The notes under the pieces are model-generated. The model did not search any database and was not told where the DNA came from. It was given only the letters and a program-made list of their open reading frames with translations. The position numbers and the translations under genes are program-made. From positions 1 through 20,129 of the forward strand of contig DATDFN010000263.1 in NCBI GenBank assembly GCA_036522615.1: a DNA stretch of 20,129 bases, given 5' to 3'. Shown here one piece after another: positions 14,550-20,129 of this stretch; the first letter of the stretch is position 1; each line of letters starts with the position of its first letter. Origin of the DNA: JAJPJQ01 sp036522615 (GTDB taxonomy: Bacteria > Desulfobacterota > Binatia > UBA9968).

Positions 14550-15519
14550 CGTCGTTCGCCTCTTCCGAAAATGCGCGGCCGGCGTAATGCAGAAAGACTT
14601 CGTCGAGACCCGGCCGGCTGTAGGTGATCGATTGAAGGGGGATGCCGGCGCGCGCGGCGGTTTCGACGATCTGCGGCAGCGCCGCCTCGTGGCCTTCGAC
14701 GTAGATCTTCAGGCGGGTTCCCTCGCGCCGCGCCTGGCGAACGATCGACAGACCGGTCAAGGCGCCCTCGAGGGCGGCGGCCGAATCGGCCTGGTGATGA
14801 TTCGATCCCGCGACTTCGACCGCGACGACGTCGCGATTCAGACGCCCCTTCATCTCTTCCGGCGCGCCCTGGGCGACGATGCGACCGCGGTCGATGATCG
14901 CGATCTCGTCGCATAGCCGCTCGGCCTCGTCCATGTAATTCGTGCAGAGAAAGATCGCCGCGCCTTGCCGCTTGAGTTCGAGCACATGATTCCAGACGTC
15001 GTGCCGGACCTGGACGTCGAGCCCGAGCGAGGGTTCGTCGAGCAGTATCACCGGCGGGCGGTGCAGCAGCCCGCAGGCGAGATCAAGTTTTTTTTTGGTC
15101 CCGCCGGAGAGCCGTCGCGCGCGGCGCTTCTCCTGGCCGACGAGGCCGACCAGCGCAAGCGCCTCCTGGATCCGCGTCTCACGGACCGACGCGGGCAGAT
15201 GATAGAGCGAAGCGTAAAAATCGAGATGCTCGCGCGCGGTGAGATAGGGATCGACGGTGACTTCCTGCGGCACATAGCCGATCGCCGCGCGGGCGGCGGC
15301 GGGCTCTCGAGAGACATCGCGTCCGGCGATTTCGACGCTGCCGCTGTCGGCGGCGATGAGGCCGGCGAGAATCTTAACCGTCGTGCTTTTGCCCGCGCCG
15401 TTCGGACCCAAAAGGCCGAAGATTTTTCCCGCCTGGGCATGCAGCGAAATGCCGCCGAGGGCGACGACGTCGCCGAAGGATTTCTTCAAGCCATCAATGC
15501 GGACCTGCGGCGCCGACAT
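14542..15519 (-). CDS. ABC exporter ATP-binding protein
   Basis: The 325-residue ATPase has Walker A GPNGAGKST (38-46), Q-loop YVPQE, signature LSGGT (137-141) and Walker B VILLDEP with E162 (157-163). The D-loop SLGLD also follows. The switch histidine after Walker B is replaced: the motif reads CTNYMDEAE, with N194 where His is usual. DrrA-like exporters also vary here (Gln), so this is a family-level variation and not proof of inactivity. The C-terminal 100 residues are the DrrA-type extension. It energises the overlapping ABC-2 permease. The start lacks a Shine-Dalgarno site and lies only about ten bases from a candidate -10 box. Confidence 0.93.
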   Translation of the reverse strand: MSAPQVRIDGLKKSFGDVVALGGISLHAQAGKIFGLLGPNGAGKSTTVKILAGLIAADSGSVEIAGRDVSREPAAARAAIGYVPQEVTVDPYLTAREHLDFYASLYHLPASVRETRIQEALALVGLVGQEKRRARRLSGGTKKKLDLACGLLHRPPVILLDEPSLGLDVQVRHDVWNHVLELKRQGAAIFLCTNYMDEAERLCDEIAIIDRGRIVAQGAPEEMKGRLNRDVVAVEVAGSNHHQADSAAALEGALTGLSIVRQARREGTRLKIYVEGHEAALPQIVETAARAGIPLQSITYSRPGLDEVFLHYAGRAFSEEANDVG

Positions 15520-15529
15520 ACGAACAGTG

Positions 15530-15558
15530 ATAATATTACGGGCTATGGACGAAGTCCA
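15530..15558 (-). promoter_or_regulatory. Candidate promoter for the ABC exporter operon
   Basis: On the minus strand TGGACT (15558-15553) and TATTAT (15535-15530) are 17 bases apart. Transcription would start near 15523, only a few bases before the ATG at 15519, so the message would be nearly leaderless. Confidence 0.45.
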
Positions 15559-15601
15559 CAGAAGGACCCGCCGCGCGGCTTTAGCGCTTTAATAGACATG
15601 G

Positions 15602-15607
15602 TATACT
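15602..15607 (+). promoter_or_regulatory. Candidate -10 box for the sulfatase gene
   Basis: TATACT lies 30 bases before the sulfatase ATG. The best -35 (TTTAGC at 15580-15585, spacer 16) is weak. The start would be near 15614 and the AGGAAG ribosome site would be inside the leader. Confidence 0.35.
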
Positions 15608-15636
15608 GGGCGCGGTTCGACGTACAGGAAGCTTCG

Positions 15637-17085
15637 ATGGTCAAACATGTTATCGCTGCGCTCGTTTTCTATCTCGCGGCGCTCGCCGTCGCCGCGCACG
15701 GCGCGGCCGCCCCCGCCGGTCAAACCCATCCGGCGGGGTTCGAGAAGCCGAATTTTATCATCATCAACACCGACGACCTCGACGTAAAATCGGTCGAGCT
15801 GCTGCCCAAGATCAAGGCTCTGCTTACCGATCATGGAACGACCTTCGCGAATAATTTCGTGACTTATTCTCTGTGCTGCCCGTCGCGCTCGTCTTTGCTG
15901 CGCGGCCAGTATCCGCACAACCATCAGGTGTTCAGCAATTTTTATCCGGAAGGCGGTTTCCAAAAATTTCACGAGGTGGGGAACGAGCAATCGACGGTCG
16001 CGACTTGGCTCAAGTCGGCCGGCTATCGCACGATGCTCGCGGGAAAATACTTGAACGGCTATCCCGGGAAGCAGCTGACGCCGGCCTACGTGCCTCCCGG
16101 CTGGGACGAATGGTATGCGCTGATCGGCCATCATTATGCCTACTACAGCTATCAGTTAAGCGAGAACGGCCGCCCGGTATCGTACGGCGACAACCCGAAG
16201 GATTACGAAAGCGACGTCCTCGCCGCCAAGACGATCGATTTCATCGCGCGCGCGAGCCAGAACCGCAACCAGCCGTTTTTTATTTATCTCGCGCCGTCGG
16301 CGCCGCACTTGCCCGCGACCCCGGCGCCGAAGTATGTCGGCGCGTTTCCGAATGCGACGGCGCCGAGACCGGAGTCGTTCAACGCCGACGTGAAAGGGAA
16401 GCCGGCGTGGCTGCGCCAGAAGAAGTCGCTGACTCCCGTGGAAATCGCCGAGATCGATCAAATGTACCGCAAGCGGCTGCAGTCGATGCTGTCGGTCGAC
16501 GATATGGTCGCGGAGATCGTCCAGGAGCTGGAGAAACACGGGCGGCTCCACAATACGTACATCTTCTTTACTTCCGACAACGGCTTTCATCTCGGCGAGC
16601 ATCGCCTCAGGGAGGGGAAGAGCACCGCTTACGAGGAGGATATCCGCGTGCCGCTGATCGTCCGCGGCCCCGGCGTCGCGGCGCATAGAGTTGTGAGCGA
16701 GATGTCGCTTAACATCGATCTCGCGCCGACCCTCGCCGACCTCGCAGGCGTGGCGATTCCGGATTTTGTCGACGGCCGGTCTTTGAAGCCGCTGCTTGGC
16801 GGCGCGCCGACCCTCTGGCGGCATGACTTTTTCGTACAGTACCGGACGAAGTCGCACCGCAACTTGCCCTCGTTCGAGGGTCTGCGGTCGACGGAATATC
16901 TCTATGTCGAATACGCCACGGGCGAAAAGGAGCTATACGACTTGCGCGAGGACCCGTACGAGATGCATAACCTCGCGCGCACGAGCTCGCCGGCGTTGCT
17001 CGCCGAGCTGTCTCAACGGCTGTCGAGCCTCAAGCACTGCGCCGGCGCCGCATGCCGCCGCGAATCAACGGACCCACTGTTGTAG
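15637..17085 (+). CDS. Secreted arylsulfatase-type sulfatase
   Basis: The 482-residue protein is a formylglycine-dependent sulfatase, closest in style to N-acetylglucosamine-6-sulfatases and related S1 sulfatases. I place the start at 15637, with AGGAAG just upstream and a signal peptide (MVKH then hydrophobic residues 5-20, HGAAA). Longer in-frame readings run antisense to the ABC ATPase. Metal ligands D46 and D47 (NTDDLD) and D314, N315 (TSDNGFH) are present. The modification site is LCCPSRSSLLRG with C80 as formylglycine precursor (C-x-P-S-R) and R84. Two C-terminal cysteines (HCAGAACRR) may form a disulfide. It would release sulfate from a sulfated sugar or ester in the periplasm. No maturation enzyme is in the window. 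Confidence 0.9.
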   Translation: MVKHVIAALVFYLAALAVAAHGAAAPAGQTHPAGFEKPNFIIINTDDLDVKSVELLPKIKALLTDHGTTFANNFVTYSLCCPSRSSLLRGQYPHNHQVFSNFYPEGGFQKFHEVGNEQSTVATWLKSAGYRTMLAGKYLNGYPGKQLTPAYVPPGWDEWYALIGHHYAYYSYQLSENGRPVSYGDNPKDYESDVLAAKTIDFIARASQNRNQPFFIYLAPSAPHLPATPAPKYVGAFPNATAPRPESFNADVKGKPAWLRQKKSLTPVEIAEIDQMYRKRLQSMLSVDDMVAEIVQELEKHGRLHNTYIFFTSDNGFHLGEHRLREGKSTAYEEDIRVPLIVRGPGVAAHRVVSEMSLNIDLAPTLADLAGVAIPDFVDGRSLKPLLGGAPTLWRHDFFVQYRTKSHRNLPSFEGLRSTEYLYVEYATGEKELYDLREDPYEMHNLARTSSPALLAELSQRLSSLKHCAGAACRRESTDPLL

Positions 17086-17180
17086 GGCCGAGTCGAGGGG
17101 CTGCGACAAAAAACTTGTCAACGCGGGCAAATTCGCTTACAAGGGAGCTGATCGCTTCCGGCTTCTTCTAAGGACCAGCG

Positions 17181-17333
17181 ATGGCCGATCCCGAGCCGCC
17201 GAAAGAAAAACCGGATGAGTGGTGGGAGTTTTGCCCCGTCTGCGGCGCGAAGCTCATCAACCGCAAATGCCGCTTCGTCTGTTCCGATCCCAAATGCCAT
17301 TTCTTCATGAGCTGCAGCGAGTTCGATCTGTAG
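17181..17333 (+). CDS. Small cysteine-rich zinc-ribbon-like protein (50 aa)
   Basis: An ATG at 17181, with AGGA eight bases upstream, opens a 50-codon frame ending TAG at 17331-17333. The first 13 residues are acidic and lysine/proline rich (MADPEPPKEKPDE). Then come CPVCG (C18, C21), C30, C34, C39 and C45. The CPxCG knuckle and later CxxxC-type spacing suggest zinc binding, perhaps one ribbon plus an extra pair. Codon composition matches the GC-rich neighbours. It lies in the gap between the sulfatase and the CinA-like gene, same strand as both, 51 bases before the latter. Function unknown. Such short ribbon proteins may be nucleic-acid or protein-interaction factors. Confidence 0.7.
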   Translation: MADPEPPKEKPDEWWEFCPVCGAKLINRKCRFVCSDPKCHFFMSCSEFDL

Positions 17334-17346
17334 CGCGTCCGACGAC

Positions 17347-17355
17347 TGGTATAAA
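17347..17355 (+). promoter_or_regulatory. Candidate extended -10 promoter for the CinA-like gene
   Basis: TGG-TATAAA (TGn followed by a -10 hexamer at 17350-17355) fits an extended -10 element without a -35. The start would be near 17362. A second TATAAA lies at 17367-17372, within the inverted repeat CGATTTT/AAAATCG (17358-17376). Confidence 0.35.
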
Positions 17356-17384
17356 CGCGATTTTCGTATAAAATCGGTTCCGTT

Positions 17385-18116
17385 ATGGCGAAAACCGCCG
17401 GCATCATCATCATCGGCAACGAGGTTCTCTCCGGCAAGACTCAAGACACGAACTCGCATTATCTGTCGAAGGAGCTGCGCGCGCTCGGCGTCGAGCTGCG
17501 GCGCGTCGTCGTCATTCCCGACGAAATCGAGCTCATCGGCCGCGAGGTCGCGGCTTTCTCGCGCGACTTCGATTTCGTTTTCACAACCGGCGGCGTCGGA
17601 CCGACGCACGATGACGTCACGATGGCCGGCGTCGCCCACGGCTTCGGTGTCAAGGTGGTGCGGCATCCCGACCTGGAGCGGCGGCTGCGCGAGCGCCACG
17701 GGGCCAACATCAACGAGGCGCGGCTCCGCATGGCGGAAGTTCCGGAAGGGGTGGAGCTGATAGGTGACTGGTCGATGTACGGGCCGGTGCCGAAGATGCG
17801 CAACGTCTACATCTTCGCCGGCATCCCCAAGGTGCTGCAGGACCGCTTCAGCGCGATCCGCGAGCGTTTTCGCGAGGCGCCTTATTATCTGAAGGTTATT
17901 TATTCCCGAGAAGGGGAGGGAATCATCGCGGGGATCCTGAACGACCTGCTCGTTCGATTTCCCGAGCTGATGCTGGGCTCGTATCCCGTGATCGACAATC
18001 CCGACTACCGCGTCAAGCTGACGCTCGAATCGAAAGATCCCGGTTATCTGGAGCTCGCGTTCGAGAAGCTGCTGAACGCAATGCCGGCTGGGTCGATCCT
18101 TAGAACCGAAGGCTAA
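17385..18116 (+). CDS. Stand-alone MoCF/CinA N-terminal domain (molybdopterin-binding) protein
   Basis: The 243-residue protein is the COG1058-type molybdopterin-binding domain: GNEVLSG (11-17), DTNSHYLSKEL, and the nucleotide/pterin loop TTGGVGPTHDDVT (68-79). Full CinA proteins add a C-terminal nicotinamide-nucleotide amidase domain. Here only the first domain and the short family extension are present, as in archaeal and eukaryotic FAD-synthase-like relatives. It could act in ADP-ribose or pterin-nucleotide processing. Its 3' end overlaps the convergent moaE by four bases. Sitting beside moaBDE supports a molybdenum-cofactor link, but that is only context. There is no good Shine-Dalgarno site before the ATG. 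Confidence 0.88.
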   Translation: MAKTAGIIIIGNEVLSGKTQDTNSHYLSKELRALGVELRRVVVIPDEIELIGREVAAFSRDFDFVFTTGGVGPTHDDVTMAGVAHGFGVKVVRHPDLERRLRERHGANINEARLRMAEVPEGVELIGDWSMYGPVPKMRNVYIFAGIPKVLQDRFSAIRERFREAPYYLKVIYSREGEGIIAGILNDLLVRFPELMLGSYPVIDNPDYRVKLTLESKDPGYLELAFEKLLNAMPAGSILRTEG

Positions 18117-18565
18117 CTGGAACGCTGCCGCGACTCGATGTCCGAGAGCGGCTGGCCGGTCTGCGTGCCGATCCACACCTCGCCGCCTTCGAATACCTCT
18201 TTCTTCCAGATCGGCACGGTCTTTTTGATCTCTTCGATGGCGAAGCGGCAGGCTTGAAAAGCGTCGTCGCGGTGCGCGGCGGAGACGGCGATCATCACGC
18301 TCGCCTCGGTGATCTCGACCGGGCCGATGCGATGGACGATCGCCATGCGCTCGATGTTCCATTTCTTTTTCGCGTCGTCGCCGATGCGCCGGAGCTCTTT
18401 TTCCGCCATCTCGGGATAGGCGTCGTAGTCCAGCGCGATGACTTTGCGCCCTTCGTTGTTATTCCGCGTCGTGCCGATGAACGTGGCGATCGCGCCCGCG
18501 GAGGGGTCGGTCACGTAGCGGACGAGCTCTTGCATGTCGAGCGCTGTGCGGACGACGCGGAACAT
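18113..18565 (-). CDS. moaE: Molybdopterin synthase catalytic subunit MoaE
   Basis: The 150-residue protein is the large, catalytic subunit of molybdopterin synthase, which inserts two sulfurs from MoaD thiocarboxylate into cyclic pyranopterin monophosphate. Family blocks are FIGTTRNNNEG (29-39), SAAHRDDAF (95-103) and the active-site IKKTVPIWKKE (113-123), where K114 and K121 align with the two essential lysines of E. coli MoaE. Length is standard. The start is one base after the moaD stop, and the two products form the heterotetramer. Its last codon overlaps the convergent CinA-like gene. Confidence 0.95.
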   Translation of the reverse strand: MFRVVRTALDMQELVRYVTDPSAGAIATFIGTTRNNNEGRKVIALDYDAYPEMAEKELRRIGDDAKKKWNIERMAIVHRIGPVEITEASVMIAVSAAHRDDAFQACRFAIEEIKKTVPIWKKEVFEGGEVWIGTQTGQPLSDIESRQRSS

Positions 18566-18566
18566 C

Positions 18567-18815
18567 TCACGAGCCTCCGCTTACCGGCGGAATAAAGACG
18601 ACTTCGTCGCGGTCTTTCAGGGCGTGATCGGGCTTGACGTAATTCTGGTTGACGGCGTAGAGCAGCCGGGTCTCGATCGGCGCGAGCTTCGGATATTCCT
18701 CTTTGAGCCCGCGCCAGAGATCGGCGACCGTGCTGCCGTCGCTCAGTTCTTTTGTGATCTCGGCGGCGCCGACGCGCTCTCGAAGGATGGCGAAGAATTT
18801 CACCGTCACTTTCAT
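18567..18815 (-). CDS. moaD: Molybdopterin synthase sulfur-carrier subunit MoaD, with extra C-terminal serine
   Basis: The 82-residue beta-grasp protein starts MKVTVKFFAILRE and ends VVFIPPVSGGS, a clear MoaD. In the family the last residue is the glycine of Gly-Gly, whose carboxylate is adenylated by MoeB and converted to thiocarboxylate. Here codons GGA GGC TCG TGA give an additional serine before the stop. The protein would need trimming, or relies on a different maturation. The start overlaps the moaB stop by four bases (ATGA), and moaE follows after one base. The DGSTVADLW helix and VNQNYVKPDHALKDRDEV loop are normal. Confidence 0.93.
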   Translation of the reverse strand: MKVTVKFFAILRERVGAAEITKELSDGSTVADLWRGLKEEYPKLAPIETRLLYAVNQNYVKPDHALKDRDEVVFIPPVSGGS

Positions 18816-19318
18816 TGACCCTTGAGCTGCGTCACCATGTGGCCGAGCTCGGGCAGGATGAGCTGCTTCATGCCGAGCTCGACGGCGCCGCGCGAGCCGG
18901 GGAGCGAGACCAGCACCTTGCCGTTTGACGCGCCGGCGACCGCGCGGCTCATCATCGCCGCCGAGCCGATATCCTGATAGCTCAAAAATCTGAAGATCTC
19001 GCCGAAGCCGTCGAGGCGCTTCTCCAGCAGCCGGTCGATGACCTCGTAAGTGCCGTCGCGCGGCGCGATGCCGGTGCCGCCGTTGACGATCACCGCCTCG
19101 ACGTCGGCGTTGCGGAGCGTCTGCTTCAGCAGCGCTTCGATCTCGGCCGGCTCGTCCTTGACGATGCGGTAGCCGGCCAGGCGATGGCCGTGCTCCGACA
19201 GAAGGGCCTTAATCGTCTGGCCGCTCGTATCCGTCGACTCGTCGCGCGTATCGCTCACCGTCAGGACGAAGCAGCCGACGCTCTGCTTGCCTTTTTCTTT
19301 GTGCTCGTGGACCGACAT
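18812..19318 (-). CDS. moaB: Molybdopterin adenylyltransferase-family protein MoaB
   Basis: The 168-residue protein is of the MoaB/Mog family, trimeric or hexameric proteins that bind molybdopterin. It shows SDTR (22-25), DTSG (30-33), the pterin loop NGGTGIAPRD (79-88), and the C-terminal PGSRGAVELGMKQL block. Members adenylylate molybdopterin before metal insertion; E. coli MoaB itself is of unclear activity. It heads the moaB-moaD-moaE operon and is preceded by a good promoter with a leader of only about 20 bases, too short for a molybdenum-cofactor riboswitch. MoaA, MoaC and MoeA are not in the window. Confidence 0.94.
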   Translation of the reverse strand: MSVHEHKEKGKQSVGCFVLTVSDTRDESTDTSGQTIKALLSEHGHRLAGYRIVKDEPAEIEALLKQTLRNADVEAVIVNGGTGIAPRDGTYEVIDRLLEKRLDGFGEIFRFLSYQDIGSAAMMSRAVAGASNGKVLVSLPGSRGAVELGMKQLILPELGHMVTQLKGQ

Positions 19319-19344
19319 TGAAAAATCTCTTGAAAAACCAATTG

Positions 19345-19373
19345 AATATAACAGCGGGGCCGGGGTAATTCAA
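19345..19373 (-). promoter_or_regulatory. Sigma70-like promoter for moaB-moaD-moaE
   Basis: On the minus strand TTGAAT (19373-19368) and TATATT (19350-19345) are 17 bases apart, matching four and five of six consensus bases. Transcription would start near 19338, about 20 bases before the moaB ATG. Confidence 0.6.
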
Positions 19374-19399
19374 ATAAGGTTTCGCGACCAAAACGGATG

Positions 19400-19428
19400 T
19401 TGCACGCAGGGGCGAGTAAAAATAAAAT
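19400..19428 (+). promoter_or_regulatory. Candidate promoter for hemW, leaderless geometry
   Basis: TTGCAC (19400-19405) and TAAAAT (19423-19428) are 17 bases apart. The expected start, about seven bases after the -10, falls at 19435, next to the ATG at 19436. No Shine-Dalgarno sequence precedes the ATG. Confidence 0.5.
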
Positions 19429-19435
19429 AACTCTA

Positions 19436-20129
19436 ATGGCTTCGGGACCTCCGTTCTCTCTCTACATCCACATTCCCTATTGCGCCCTCAAGTGCCCGTA
19501 CTGCGATTTCAACGTCCGGGTCGTGAGAAAAATCCCCGAGCGCGAATACACGAATGCAATCGTGCGCGAGCTCGCGTACTATGCCGACTCCGACGGCTGG
19601 CGCGGCAGGGGCCTGAAAACGATCTTTTTCGGCGGCGGCACGCCGTCGTTGTTCTCGCCGGAGGCGATCGGCGCGATGATCGACCGCGCCGCGGAGCTGT
19701 TTCCATTTACGTCGGACGTCGAGATCACGCTGGAGGCGAATCCGGAAGACCGCCCTCGCTTTGCGGGCTACCGCGCGGCGGGCGTGAACCGGCTGAGCCT
19801 CGGCGCTCAATCCTTTCAGCCGCATCTCTTGAGCGGCCTCGGCCGGCGCCATACGGCGGACGACACGCGCGCGGCGCTGGATGCGACCCGGCGGCAGTTC
19901 GACAACTTCAGCCTCGATCTCATTTATGGAATCCCGGCACAGACGCTCGACGACCTGCGGGCCGATCTCGCCGCGGCGCTGGGTTTCTCGCCGCCGCACG
20001 TCTCGGCTTACAACCTGACGTTCGAGGAAAAGACGGAATTTTTCTACCGATTGAAGCACGGAAAAATCACCCCGGCGGCGGAAGAGCTCGAGATCGCGAT
20101 GGCCGCGACGATCGAGGAAACATTGGCGG
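19436..20129 (+). CDS. hemW: HemW, radical-SAM haem chaperone (partial, N-terminal 231 residues)
   Basis: The frame opens at the ATG at 19436 and runs off the right edge. The radical-SAM cluster motif CxxxCxxC is C16, C20 and C23 in HIPYCALKCPYCDFN, followed by the GGGTPS loop (66-71), the EANPED strand, and GAQSFQ. That order is the HemW/coproporphyrinogen-III-oxidase-like family. HemW binds haem and delivers it to respiratory proteins. The HemW-type CxxxCxxC followed by DFN and the absence of an extra N-terminal region separate it from true HemN. It is divergent from moaB, and about 60% of a typical length is visible. Confidence 0.93.
   Translation, partial: MASGPPFSLYIHIPYCALKCPYCDFNVRVVRKIPEREYTNAIVRELAYYADSDGWRGRGLKTIFFGGGTPSLFSPEAIGAMIDRAAELFPFTSDVEITLEANPEDRPRFAGYRAAGVNRLSLGAQSFQPHLLSGLGRRHTADDTRAALDATRRQFDNFSLDLIYGIPAQTLDDLRADLAAALGFSPPHVSAYNLTFEEKTEFFYRLKHGKITPAAEELEIAMAATIEETLA

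Noticed and set aside
14965..15636. N-terminal extension of the sulfatase frame by 224 codons
   Set aside because: The extension lies antisense to the ABC ATPase. A signal peptide and ribosome site mark the real start at 15637.
17118..18362. Minus-strand open frame of 414 codons opposite the CinA-like gene
   Set aside because: It covers the small ribbon gene, the CinA-like gene and part of moaE in antisense and shows no domain.
19319..19344. Molybdenum-cofactor riboswitch before moaB
   Set aside because: The predicted leader is only about 20 bases, far too short for that structure.
1..20129. CRISPR array, tRNA, rRNA, transposase or prophage genes
   Set aside because: No regularly spaced repeats, tRNA cloverleaf, rRNA sequence or mobile-element protein was recognised on either strand.

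Overview
The window reads as one GC-rich Gram-negative chromosome segment, densely packed with about 24 genes. The outer-membrane/periplasmic OmpA-domain protein, the ornithine-lipid gene pair, the Cox-type molybdoenzyme subunits and the lone sulfatase suggest a free-living soil or sediment bacterium of deltaproteobacterial, Binatota or Rokubacteria-like affinity. That placement is an inference from gene content and style, not a phylogeny. I see no tRNA or rRNA gene, CRISPR array, transposase or prophage, and no gene-free stretch longer than about 200 bases.

Left arm (1-4237, minus strand): a tightly spaced run reads leftward as FMN split-barrel protein, creatinase-like M24 protein, NAD-dependent epimerase, amidohydrolase of the chlorohydrolase type, then the start of a membrane-anchored protein cut by the window edge. 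A palindromic REP-like element sits between the epimerase and the amidohydrolase. The set looks catabolic, but the substrate cannot be read from sequence. Two members carry altered active-site positions.

Middle (4316-10259): a sigma70-like promoter drives coxS-coxM-coxG homologues (plus), which supply the iron-sulfur subunit, FAD subunit and CoxG-like protein of a molybdenum hydroxylase. The catalytic large subunit is absent here. Convergent to it is a minus-strand operon of enoyl-CoA hydratase, OlsB and OlsA (ornithine-lipid synthesis). Divergent from that operon is an OmpA-domain protein with a strong promoter and a textbook terminator, followed by rlmE.

Right-middle (10272-17085): the minus strand carries an ABC-2 exporter (ATPase, permease, small membrane protein) and then the amino-sugar pair glmU-glmS with its own candidate promoter. 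GlmS makes glucosamine-6-phosphate, and after isomerisation GlmU converts the product to UDP-GlcNAc for peptidoglycan and LPS. A periplasmic sulfatase diverges from the exporter.

Right arm (17181-20129): a 50-residue cysteine-rich zinc-ribbon protein and a stand-alone CinA/MoCF-domain protein (plus) converge on a moaB-moaD-moaE operon for molybdenum cofactor synthesis (minus). This fits with the Cox-type molybdoenzyme subunits upstream. MoaD ends in Gly-Gly-Ser instead of Gly-Gly. A partial hemW runs off the right edge from a promoter that seems to give a leaderless transcript.

No single striking new system is evident. The items most worth a second look are the unusual MoaD tail, the left-arm operon with its degenerate enzymes, the coxSMG set without coxL, the small zinc-ribbon gene, and several short palindromes placed on promoters.
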